Assembly (NCBI RefSeq): GCF_000835495.1
Contig: NW_015622546.1
Coordinates: 2,110,883-2,174,882 of the forward strand
Source of the DNA: Cladophialophora immunda
Lineage: Eukaryota; Ascomycota; Eurotiomycetes; Chaetothyriales; Herpotrichiellaceae
DNA: 64,000 bases
Reading direction: 5' to 3'
Shown in pieces: positions 55,618 to 64,000 of the stretch. The notes under the pieces are model-generated. The model was not told the DNA's origin, searched no databases, and saw only the letters and a program-made list of their open reading frames with translations. The translations under genes and the position numbers were made by a program. The first letter of the stretch is position 1. Each line of letters starts with the position of its first letter.

Positions 55618-56147
55618 AGGGGGGGGGGAGGGAGGGAGGGACAGAGCGAAGGAGAAAAAGATTCTCCCTCGGTGCGCCCGGGGTTTCAAGACCTCCTACT
55701 CACTCGATAGTTCTCGGACGACCTCGACGCCGGAGTGAGCCGTAGGCCTTCAGGTTCTAGATGGCCGTAGCTGTATTTAGGTCTACAGAGGAATCGTGTT
55801 CGGGGCGGACTTGGATGGAGCATCTGCGTCGTCTTGTCGATCGGTCGATCAATCGCTCGTCAGTCACTCATTCACATGCTGGCAGATGGTCAGAAGAATG
55901 TGGTTGTCATTCGCCCAAATCTCTTTGCATTGCGCTCTTCTGCTCGTCTTCTGTGCTTCACTCGAAACTCTCCTATATGTACAACACGACTCAAGGCCCC
56001 CCTTGTCGGGCTCGAGCGAATGATTGTAGCTCTTTCCATTTTTCATGTGTCTTCCTCCAACGTTGGAGTTTGGCGGATTCGAAATTCCAACGCAAATCTG
56101 CTGTCGTCTCCTTCCCAACGGTGACATCTCCCTCACCCAACAGACTT
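55011..56147. other. Convergent intergenic region with purine tract
   Basis: About 1.1 kb between two 3' ends. (AG)13 at 55591-55616 runs into a G-rich tract to about 55640. No gene is seen. Confidence 0.55.
55591..55640. repeat. (AG)13 microsatellite plus G-rich purine tract
   Basis: Fifty bases of pure purine on the plus strand follow directly from reading the sequence. Confidence 0.9.
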
Positions 56148-57014
56148 TCAGAGCTCCCCATCTGCCCTCAGGACGTCTTTGCTATGGTACGGCTCACCCA
56201 ACAGCGTGGTCTGCCCCGCCCTCGGCTCGCAGGTCATTCTCTGTTTTCCCTCGTACAGTTGCGGTCCCGGCCGCGGGACCTTTGACACATCGTACCCGCT
56301 GATTGTGGCCGAGTCCTTGAGAGCCTGCAACAACTGCTTGGTCGTCTCCGGCGTGAGATCCTCGTAGTAATCGTCATTGATCTGCACCATGGGGGCATTG
56401 ACGCAAGCACCTAAACATTCCACCTCGAGGAGGGAGAAGAGCTTGTCTTCCGTCATGTGTCCCGAGTGGATGCCCAGAAACTCTTCGCACGCCTTCATGA
56501 TCACGTCGCTCCCACATCCTCCCAGCATGCACGGCGTCGTCGTGCACACCTGGACGAAATATTTCCCGACCGGGTTGCGATTGTACATGGTATAAAAGGT
56601 CGCCACCTCGTAGACACGCATCGGCGGCATCTCGAGGATGCGGGCGACCTCGTTCATCACGCTGATCGAGGTGAAGCCGTGCTGGCGCTGGCCCAGATCC
56701 AGAAGCGGCATGACGGCGGCTTTCTTGTACTGCGGCGGGTAGCGCTTGGTGATCTCATCGATGAGGCGGAGGTTCGTGTCGTTGAACTTGAAGGGGATTG
56801 AAGGGTTGTTTTCGGGAGTGTTGCGATGCTGGCTTCTCTGTTAGAGACAAACGTAGACGTCTTGAGCGAATGTGCTACTGACCACGGAGAGCGATTCACT
56901 TCGCGACGACGGCGAGGTTGAGAATTGTCTGGGATGGAACAGCTGTCTTCGAGGAGCTCTGCAAGGTGTTCTAGTCGCCTGGCGTACCAGCTGCGGCACA
57001 AGCTTTGACGCCAT
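56148..57014 (-). CDS. nuo-24: NADH:ubiquinone oxidoreductase 24 kDa subunit (NDUFV2)
   Basis: Two exons (57014-56883, 56828-56148; 54-nt intron) give 270 aa. The first exon is a basic mitochondrial presequence ([10 protein letters not shown]). After the join come [36 protein letters not shown] and [14 protein letters not shown]. The four [2Fe-2S] (N1a) cysteines are in CTTTPC and CLGAC, spaced as in thioredoxin-like ferredoxins. The protein is part of the NADH-oxidising module of complex I in the matrix arm. It shares a 314-bp divergent promoter with OST1. ATG 57014 is preferred over an upstream in-frame TTG. Confidence 0.95.
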
Positions 57015-57328
57015 GGTGGGCGACTTATGGATTGACCGCAATGGAGTTCAATTTACCTGGTAAAACGAGACTGCGATGTCGAGAATGCGAGAACGTCCAG
57101 CAGAGCTTCCACCAATGGCAAGGAGGTCAATGTCATTGTGCTCTTGGAGAGGTAATGATCCCCCATACCAAGTAATTCGCTTGACGATGGCTGTGATTTA
57201 CCGTACTCAGAGTCGTCGTCACTGTTGTCATTTGAAACTCCGCAGGCGGCGCAGCCTTTCCCCTTCTCCACGCTGGCCAGATTGAGTCGCCAACGACGAT
57301 GCGGTCTTGATTATACTCCCCGTGAGGC
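57015..57328. promoter_or_regulatory. Bidirectional promoter of nuo-24 and OST1
   Basis: 314 bp separate the two divergent start codons, so both core promoters must lie here or extend into the genes. No specific site is identified. Confidence 0.6.
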
Positions 57329-58920
57329 ATGAGGATGAGGCTCTCATCCGTTGTGGGCGCGGTTCTCGCGCTATGCACAGGAGTATTTGGAGCAGAGTCG
57401 AATCTCACAGAACCTCGATCCACGCAAAAGATATTAACAGGCGACTTCAAACCTCCTCAAGTATACGAGAACACCAACCTCGTCCGGACCATCAACCTCG
57501 AGAAAGGCTACGTGCGAGAGACCACCAATGTGCTGATCACGAACACGGACAAGTCACCACAGTCGGAATACTATGTCCCCTTTGAATATGACCTGATGAG
57601 CAAGATTGGCGGGTTCGACGCCCGGGACAAGAAGAAGCCAGAATTTCCATTGGAGGTCACCATTGCTGCGCTGTCTGCGGTGTTAGACGATCAGGGCGGA
57701 GCTTCAAAGTATGCAGAACCTGTTCGGGCTCACAGGGACATTGAGCTGACTATTCTAGACCTACTCAATACTATGTCATCCACCTCTCGGAACCGCTGCC
57801 GCCCAAGAGCACCCTCACCCTCTCAATATCATGGAACGTGCTGGGTGTTCTTACGCCTTTGCCTGCCTCTATCAGACAGGAAGACAAGCAATACCTCGTC
57901 TACAACTTCTCCGCCTACGTTCCCACCGTCTACAAGACAGTAAAACAGAAAACAAAAGTCAAGTTCCCCTCCGCAGATGTCCCCGAATACACCACCACGA
58001 CGGGCTTGACATCAGCCGCCGATCCAGAAAAGCAAGGGTCGTCGTTCACATATGGTCCATACGATACCGCTAAGGTCGAGCCAGGTACGGCCTATCCGGT
58101 GACTGTGCGCTACGAATTCAACAAACCCCTCCTGGTATGTAGCCTCCTCGAACGAGATGTGGAAGTCTCCCACTGGGGAGGTAATCTGGCAACCGAAGAA
58201 AGATACTGGCTTCGTCATGACGGCGCTACCCTTTCCAACCAGTTCTCCCGTCTGGCGTGGAGTACGCAAAACTTCTACATCAGCGCAGGACAGGGGTCTA
58301 CCTCAGCCCTGAGGGAGCTGAAGGTGCCTCTGAAACCAGGCACTGCGGACCCGTATTTCACAGACGACATTGGAAATGTCTCCACGTCGCGTTTCCGACC
58401 CAACAACGTGCGCGAAGCCAGCCTGGAACTCAAGCCTCGCTATCCCCTCTTCGGTGGATGGAAGTATAGTTTCCGCATCGGCTGGAACAACGCGCTCGCT
58501 TCCGTCCTGCGCAAGCTCAAGACCCAGTCCGACACATACATCCTGTCCGTCCCACTCCTGGAAGGTCCTAAAATGCCAGAAGGCATCCAATACGAGCAGT
58601 TTGTGTTCCGGGTCATCCTGCCCGAAGGTGCCAAAAACCTCAAGTGGCAAACTCACGGCGGGACGGGCGTGCCGCCTCTGCATGCCGAGTACGACCTCCA
58701 CAAGACGTTCATGGATACCCTGGGCCGCACAGAGTTGAAGCTGACGGCTCACAACGTCGTGGACGAGGCACGAGATGTCACCATCCTGGTGACGTACGAG
58801 TATCCCTTCCTGGCCGCCTTCCGCAAACCCGTGACGATCTTCACGGGAATAGCTGTGGTGTTTGCGCTCGCCTGGCTGGTCGCCAGTGTGGACACGAGTA
58901 TTGGGAAGAAGAGAAGATGA
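57329..58920 (+). CDS. OST1: Oligosaccharyltransferase subunit Ost1 (ribophorin I)
   Basis: Two exons (57329-57708, 57759-58920; 50-nt intron) give about 513 aa. A signal peptide (about 1-22, ending VFGA) is followed by the ribophorin fold: NLVRTINLEKGYVRETTNVLI, YYVPFEYDLMSKI, then after the splice PTQYYVIHLSEPLPPKSTLTL. The block VSLLERD-like SLLERDVEVSHWGGNLATEERY is the family signature. One C-terminal TM helix (about 485-505) precedes a KKRR tail. Ost1 is the ER-lumenal partner of Stt3 in N-glycosylation. Confidence 0.95.
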
Positions 58921-59388
58921 TGGTCCTCCTTCGGTCGGGAGGCTGAGGCGGAGGGCTGTGTTGACACTGCCTTGGTGGAATGTATACCTCTCTTTGGTCT
59001 GTAGATTATCCAAAAAGGTGGGCCCCCTTTTTCCTGGGCAGTGATAGAAAAGCTAGGTATGAAATCTGGATCGCTCGGATAAATGTGTGAACTGTTCATT
59101 TCCGTGGGACATCCCCGGACGTCATCGTAGGCTCGTTTCGCTTCTTCAGAACTCATCATGATGCATGCATGCCCTCTGCCCATCATAGACCAATCGATCC
59201 TCGACCAAGAAAAGCCCATGTCTCGCGCATGCAGAAGAACTGATGACTAGAAACACCCCCCCAAAAGCAAGCTCCGATTGCATCAGAAGCTCCGTCTGCT
59301 GCCGAATAGACCCAAAACGTTCTAAAAAAAAATAAAAAGAAGAAAAGAAAACAAAAATGCAATCCAAATCAAAAAGCGAATATCGTGC
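58921..59388. other. Convergent intergenic region
   Basis: 468 bp between two 3' ends, with an A-rich stretch at about 59322-59356. No gene is seen. Confidence 0.55.
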
Positions 59389-61563
59389 TCAGCCCGTACA
59401 TCTCTCTTCTGGCGGCCGGTACCCAATCCCCAGGCCGTCCATCAGCCTCCTCTCGCGATCCGCCCAGGTGTCCTGGTCGTCCCACTCGTCGGCCGTGAAA
59501 TCGCCGCGTCTCAGGGTCCTGCCCATCAACACCCTCTCCAGGGCGCCCTGGTTGCCCTTCGGCCGCGGCGCCTCGAGGTCGAGCACGAGGCCGTTCCCGC
59601 GGTTGCGCACGCCCGAGGAGTCGAACTTGAGGCCGTGGGTCTTGCGCACGAAGCGGCGGATGTCGCGCTGGAAGGTCGTGCCGCCGCTCCAGCCGAGGAC
59701 CGCGCAGCCGACGGTGCGCCAGGCCGAGACGATGATGTCGACGCGGCGGTGGATGTTGGGGTTCTTCTTGCGGGCCGCGTCCTCGTCCGCCTCGGGGTCT
59801 TTGCCTGCGTAGTTGGGGTCCTGCCACACGCACAGCGCCTTGTCCAGGCTGTCGAACCCGTGCCCGTGGCTCGTGCCCCCACGGAACGGCAGCGTCGCCT
59901 GCCCACGATCACTAGTCGTGGTGTGCAGAGTCAACGTGTGCGTGACCCAACCCTCCGACTCGAGGCTCCTGACCACTTCCACCACGAGATCCCGCGTCTT
60001 GGACTCTTCCCGATGTGAGAGAATGACATCCACGTCCCCGGAGAATTGCTTTCCGCGTCGGTAGCCCCCCACAATGATGAGCTCTACATCCTCCTTCGTG
60101 CCATACTTCGCTTCCGGAATGTTAAGAACAGATCGCGCATGCCGTATAATGACGTCTCCGATCGACTCCACCTCGCGCCTGGGGATCTTCTCCATAAACT
60201 CGTCGTAATACTTGACCCCGATCTGCTGGACGCGTGTCAAGGTCGACCACCCAAACTCCACCACGTCATCTATATCCTTCCAGCCATGCTCAAAATAAAA
60301 CTTGCGTGCCGTATCTGGTCCCACGCCCCAAATGTTCCAAAATACTCGGAGGTGCTGAAGGTCCTGATCAGCGTCCAAATCGCGGACGACTTGGATGAAC
60401 CTTTCCGAATCGTCGGCCTCCGGTGGAGCAGAGTCTTGCCATTCGCGCCAAAGCGCAGCAATTTTTGACTCGCAGCCTGGAAGGCGAGTGATCTCTTCGA
60501 CATGAGTGAGGTGGTAGGGGTAGGCGGCGACCGAGGCAATGGAGGTCGAGTAAGCGCGGACGCCGATGTCATCCAGCCTGAGTACCCGGGCTTCCTTTAT
60601 CTTGGTCAGTTGAGCGATGAAAGCGTCGTTGGGGGTCTTCATGGGTGTGGAGCGGCAGCATGCGTAGGCTGCATTTGGACCGACTGCCCAGTCTGGAAGA
60701 GGAGGCAGTGGGTGTTCGGCTTGGTATTCAAGTTCAGACGTCGTGGTGCGATGAAGCTTAGGCCGCTTGTGTTGGGTGGAGTCTGCCTGCGACGAAGAGT
60801 GGTGGTGTGCATGATCGCCAAAACGGCGGCGAGATGAGGAGGGAAGGGTCGCTGCTTCGGCTTTTGCGCGTTCCAGGATGGACGTTGACGCTGTCGGTTT
60901 GGATGCTCTTCGTGCCGTGGTGGTGTGAGATTGGGATCCGGGTCCTACCTTGGCATATGTTGACAAGGGCGTCTGCACTTTTGGAGAGACTTCACCCGCA
61001 GGCTTGGGAATGATCCTCGCAGCATAGACAATGTAAGGTTGATATGGCAGCAGATGGCCCTCCTTGAGACAAGCTTCCAGCCAGGAGAGTTTGAGGATGA
61101 GAATATGGGTTGAAAGATCAGGCCACAACACTGGTGCCGGCGGAGATGGACCATCATTTAGAGGCTCTTCTGAAGAAGCAGAAATTGTACTTGAACTCAG
61201 TCGCCTCCGTCCTGTCGAGGGCTGAGTTTTGCTGGGACGATCTGCAAGCTTGGGTTTCTTCCTTGATGGGCCTTCGTCCACGGCCTGTTCGTGATCTCCC
61301 GGTCCGTTGGAGCTGCTCTCTGGCAAGGCTGCCTCTTCTGTCCATACTCCCCTGGCCCGAAGATCAAATGCCGCACGCTTCTTCTGAGAGACTTTGCCGA
61401 TGAACAGTCTTGCCTCGTTGGCATCATACGTCAAGTGCCCGCCAGAGTGAACGATCAGGTCTTCCGTCTCGTGAAGTTCCTTTGGCTTCAAGTGCGTAGG
61501 AAGGATGAAGATAGGTGGCGAGGATGTCAGGTCCAAGGGATGAGGGGATTGTGAAGTGGCCAT
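59389..61563 (-). CDS. POL4: Family X DNA polymerase (Pol IV / Pol mu-lambda-like) with BRCT domain
   Basis: One exon of 724 aa. A BRCT-like region spans about 14-180, interrupted by a low-complexity insert (about 75-140), followed by a basic Ser/Thr-rich linker. The polymerase core starts near 285: the 8-kDa domain (NDAFIAQLTKIKEARVLRL), the HhH motifs (FWNIWGVGPDTARKFY) and the palm with catalytic Asp in GDVDVIL (D510, D512) and HRRVDIIV (D609). The nucleotide-selection segment reads GWSGGTTFQRDIR, close to the GWTGS form of Pol mu/TdT. Such enzymes fill gaps in non-homologous end joining and base excision repair. C-terminal DGLGIGYRPPEER matches the family end. Confidence 0.9.
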   Translation of the reverse strand: MATSQSPHPLDLTSSPPIFILPTHLKPKELHETEDLIVHSGGHLTYDANEARLFIGKVSQKKRAAFDLRARGVWTEEAALPESSSNGPGDHEQAVDEGPSRKKPKLADRPSKTQPSTGRRRLSSSTISASSEEPLNDGPSPPAPVLWPDLSTHILILKLSWLEACLKEGHLLPYQPYIVYAARIIPKPAGEVSPKVQTPLSTYAKVGPGSQSHTTTARRASKPTASTSILERAKAEAATLPSSSRRRFGDHAHHHSSSQADSTQHKRPKLHRTTTSELEYQAEHPLPPLPDWAVGPNAAYACCRSTPMKTPNDAFIAQLTKIKEARVLRLDDIGVRAYSTSIASVAAYPYHLTHVEEITRLPGCESKIAALWREWQDSAPPEADDSERFIQVVRDLDADQDLQHLRVFWNIWGVGPDTARKFYFEHGWKDIDDVVEFGWSTLTRVQQIGVKYYDEFMEKIPRREVESIGDVIIRHARSVLNIPEAKYGTKEDVELIIVGGYRRGKQFSGDVDVILSHREESKTRDLVVEVVRSLESEGWVTHTLTLHTTTSDRGQATLPFRGGTSHGHGFDSLDKALCVWQDPNYAGKDPEADEDAARKKNPNIHRRVDIIVSAWRTVGCAVLGWSGGTTFQRDIRRFVRKTHGLKFDSSGVRNRGNGLVLDLEAPRPKGNQGALERVLMGRTLRRGDFTADEWDDQDTWADRERRLMDGLGIGYRPPEERCTG

Positions 61564-62093
61564 GGGTAGGTCGAGTCATAATCCAAAATCACGGAGGGTT
61601 TATTATGTACATAGAAACAGCATTGGCTAAGACAAAGAAGAAGTAGGAAAGGTTGTGTAGAGGGACATATTGAGATGGAGGGGTCACCCATAGAGTGGGA
61701 ACATTACAGATTCACGGGGACGTCGAGCATCCCTCATCTTGCCATCAGCAACAAAAAATGATGATAATATGATGAGCCTGGGATGAACATAGCGAGATGG
61801 AACGATCAGATCGTATTCGGGATTTCCTGGTGTCGGGCACGAGGTGACTTGGATCCCAACGTCCCGTTTTCCTTGTCACTTTCCCGTCCAATCAAGCCAC
61901 CACCATCCGGAAGTCTGGACTGACGTCATGCTAGGTTTGCGACAATAAATCTCTACGAGGCTGTGGTGAAAGCCTTGTCCCTTTTCTATACCTTCCATGA
62001 TATTCTGGCTGCCATTATAACAAATATGGCCACCTCCGACATATCTCTGCATGAGGGTATTAAATGGCACCCTTGTTCATCCCGGACTCGAGT
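61564..62093. other. Intergenic region between two minus-strand genes
   Basis: 530 bp that should hold the promoter of the polymerase gene and the 3' UTR of the next gene. Nothing notable is seen. Confidence 0.5.
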
Positions 62094-64000
62094 TCACGGG
62101 TCATCCTCCTCGTCTTCGTCGTCCTCCAAGATATCATCTAACCGAGTCGGTCCATAGCACTCAGTCTCCTGCCTCTCCAATATAGAAGCAAAGGCTGCCG
62201 CATAGTCCTTCTTATAATACTTTGTAAGTCTCTCTTGGGGATCCACAGCGAGCGGCAGGAGATCCACTTGGCCTTCAGGTGGTGTGATGGCTATTCCAGG
62301 AATCTCAATCGCTCGTGGAATGATATAATTCTCCCCTTCAACCTCTCCATTCGCAAACTCAGACTGGATCCAGAACCAAGTATTAGGTTGGATGAGGGTG
62401 AATAACTCATCTTCGGGGATTGGTGATCGGCTTGGAGGAGTGTTCCGGAACCTGGGCCTAATCTTTGACAGGCGTTTTTTGAAAGTCCGCTCCTCCCACA
62501 ACCAAAGTTTCGATTCCAGCGCAGCTGTCTCGAGAAGGCCTCTTTTGTTGGCTTCGACGCACGGACAACAGGGACCGCAATTTGCGCCGACTGCCTTGTT
62601 CCCACCCGGCGTTCTTATCACCCAGTCCGTGATTGGTCTCTGTCTCAGCTTCTTCAGCTGCGAGGCCTCACTCTCGCAGTTTGCCTTGACGACGTAGCCA
62701 TCTAATTCATGAATGCTCTGACTGCGCCGTCTCTTCCTCCTGCAATCACACCATTTCCAATACTGTCCAAGGACGCTTTGGCGAAGATTGGCCCAGAGAA
62801 ACTCGGTAATCCCTGCGTCGTCGGCTGAAGCTTCGGACCGTCGATCGACGAAAGCCAAGTAGATGAGAGGGAAGTCAAGGAGGTGAAGAAGACGGCTTTC
62901 CCGTGCCCGACCGATGTGGTGCAGGTCGACGTCGCTCTCGAAGTCCTTGCCCCTTTCGACCCGACGCCTTGGGCTTCCGAACCATTTCACTGCCCGTTTT
63001 AAGTCTTGTCGGGTCTCGGCCAAATCAAGGGATGCTTTGAACTCCAACGCTGTCCCAGATATCTCTGCTTCAACTGCTCTGGTGTACAAATCTCTCGAAT
63101 GACGATAAGCGGCCCAGCTGTTCTGGATGATGGAGTTTGCAAACTCCTTGTCCGGATTCTCATCCTCGTATTCTTCCTTGAGTTTTCTGGCCTCCATCAC
63201 TTTTCCCTGCTCAATGAGACACATGATTAATTGTACATAGTCACGCCAGCTATCATACCTTTCAGTGCCGCCCAGGTTCTTGACGTCGTAGAGCTTCGAT
63301 GACTGTATGTTGTATCTGTACAAACCTTCGGCTTCCACGGTCCTCCCATGGCGTTGCAGTACTACCGCAAGCTCATACAGTGTGAAGAGCAGATACGCCC
63401 GGGTAGTGTCGTCTCCATGCTGGTGGTGCGATGGCAATTCAAGAAGTCGACACACGGCTCTTTCGGCATCATCGGCCATGTCTAGCATACATTGGCAATA
63501 CACAACTCGATAAGTCAAGCGGCAAACAGAGCCTCCGAGAAGTGGCTTAAGCTCGTACGCTCTTTCCAGTAGTCGTGTCCCAAAAAGAAGGGCTCCCTTG
63601 TACTTCTTCATGTTCATTAGATTTAGCATGTGCTTTTCGACCCAGGTCAGGAGCCTGCTGTCTTTGAAGCCCCATTGTTCTGCATGCGGTAGATCTCTCC
63701 AATATGACATGGCCATGCTAGCTTGCAGTTAGCCTCGACCACTGTACGAGAACGATCGATACGTTTGCCTCGGCAGGAGTCGACAGCGTTCCGGATTGTA
63801 CTTACTGCGAATGTTCCAAGGCGCTGATATCTGCACCAACGGCTGCCTTATACCTCGCCATCCAATGGTGTCTCTGCGCGAGGTCGCAGGGATCATCGTT
63901 AGTTTCGGAGGTAGCCAGCAGTTTGGTGAGAATCCGGCCAGCTTCGGGCCAGTTCCTCTGGGCGACGCTAAGGAACGCTTCTACATCCTCAATCTCGCGC
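62094..64000 (-). CDS. Partial protein of unknown function, alpha-helical repeat-like (5' end beyond window)
   Basis: Two exons are visible (64000-63806 and 63717-62094) with an 88-nt intron; the gene continues past the right edge, so the start is missing. About 605 residues are seen. The N-terminal half looks like TPR/MalT-like helical pairs (YKGALLFGTRLLERAYEL, YLLFTLYELAVVLQRHGRTVEAEGLYRYNIQSSK). The middle holds HWMARYKAAVGAD near the edge and a Cys-rich patch (ANCGPCCPCVEANKRG). The C-terminus is acidic (DDILEDDEDEEDD). No TM segment or catalytic motif is recognised. I do not recognise the family; a scaffold role is only a guess. Confidence 0.78.

Noticed and set aside
1..64000. Transposons, viral insertions or CRISPR arrays
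   Set aside because: No transposase, reverse transcriptase, long terminal or inverted repeats, or regularly spaced repeats were seen; only microsatellites and short palindromes.

Overview
This window is nuclear DNA of a filamentous ascomycete (Pezizomycotina; an Eurotiomycetes/Chaetothyriales-like lineage is plausible but unproven). The evidence is many short introns (about 47-210 nt, mostly 50-60) with GT..CTRA(C)..YAG signals, genes on both strands separated by 0.3-1.5 kb, and typical fungal proteins: Bud4, Kar9, Vtc4, alternative oxidase, Ost1, complex I 24 kDa and Rad17. I found 24 protein-coding genes, one running off the right edge, and no convincing RNA gene, transposon or CRISPR array. 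Exon coordinates below were rebuilt by hand from splice signals and family conservation.

Layout. 0.9-5.5 kb: BUD4 (+). 6.2-9.0 kb: RING-less Rad5/HLTF-like SNF2 ATPase (-), head-to-head with 9.3-13.6 kb, a ten-exon NACHT/STAND receptor (+). 14.8-18.9 kb: two divergent MFS transporters. 19.6-24.6 kb: phytanoyl-CoA-dioxygenase-like enzyme, class II aldolase/adducin-like protein and GFA-family zinc protein (all +), the first two strikingly GC-rich. 25.0-26.6 kb: unknown conserved-looking protein (-). 27.5-27.9 kb: acylphosphatase (+). 29.2-30.3 kb: alternative oxidase (+). 31.2-33.8 kb: KAR9 (+). 34.6-36.4 kb: Pof7/Hrt3/FBXO9-type F-box protein (-). 36.9-38.4 kb: Mtm1/SLC25A39-type mitochondrial carrier (+). 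38.9-41.2 kb: secreted/membrane VWA protein with a Cys-rich tail (-). 42.7-43.5 kb: MARVEL-like four-TM protein (+). 43.9-45.3 kb: DHHC palmitoyltransferase Swf1 (+). 45.7-48.5 kb: Rad17 clamp loader (+). 49.3-51.7 kb: VTC4 polyphosphate polymerase (-). 53.2-55.0 kb: F-box-like protein (+). 56.1-57.0 kb: complex I 24 kDa subunit (-), divergent from 57.3-58.9 kb: OST1 (+). 59.4-61.6 kb: family X DNA polymerase (-). 62.1-64.0 kb: partial unknown alpha-helical protein (-).

Most genes are unrelated housekeeping functions. The accessory part is about 6-25 kb. Its most striking gene is the NACHT receptor: the C-terminal sensor is not a set of near-identical WD40 repeats but closely resembles the complete beta-propeller of the Tup1/RcoA co-repressor, including the leader before the propeller, joined to the NACHT module through two C2H2-like fingers. 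It looks like an NLR carrying a captured regulator as bait or sensor.
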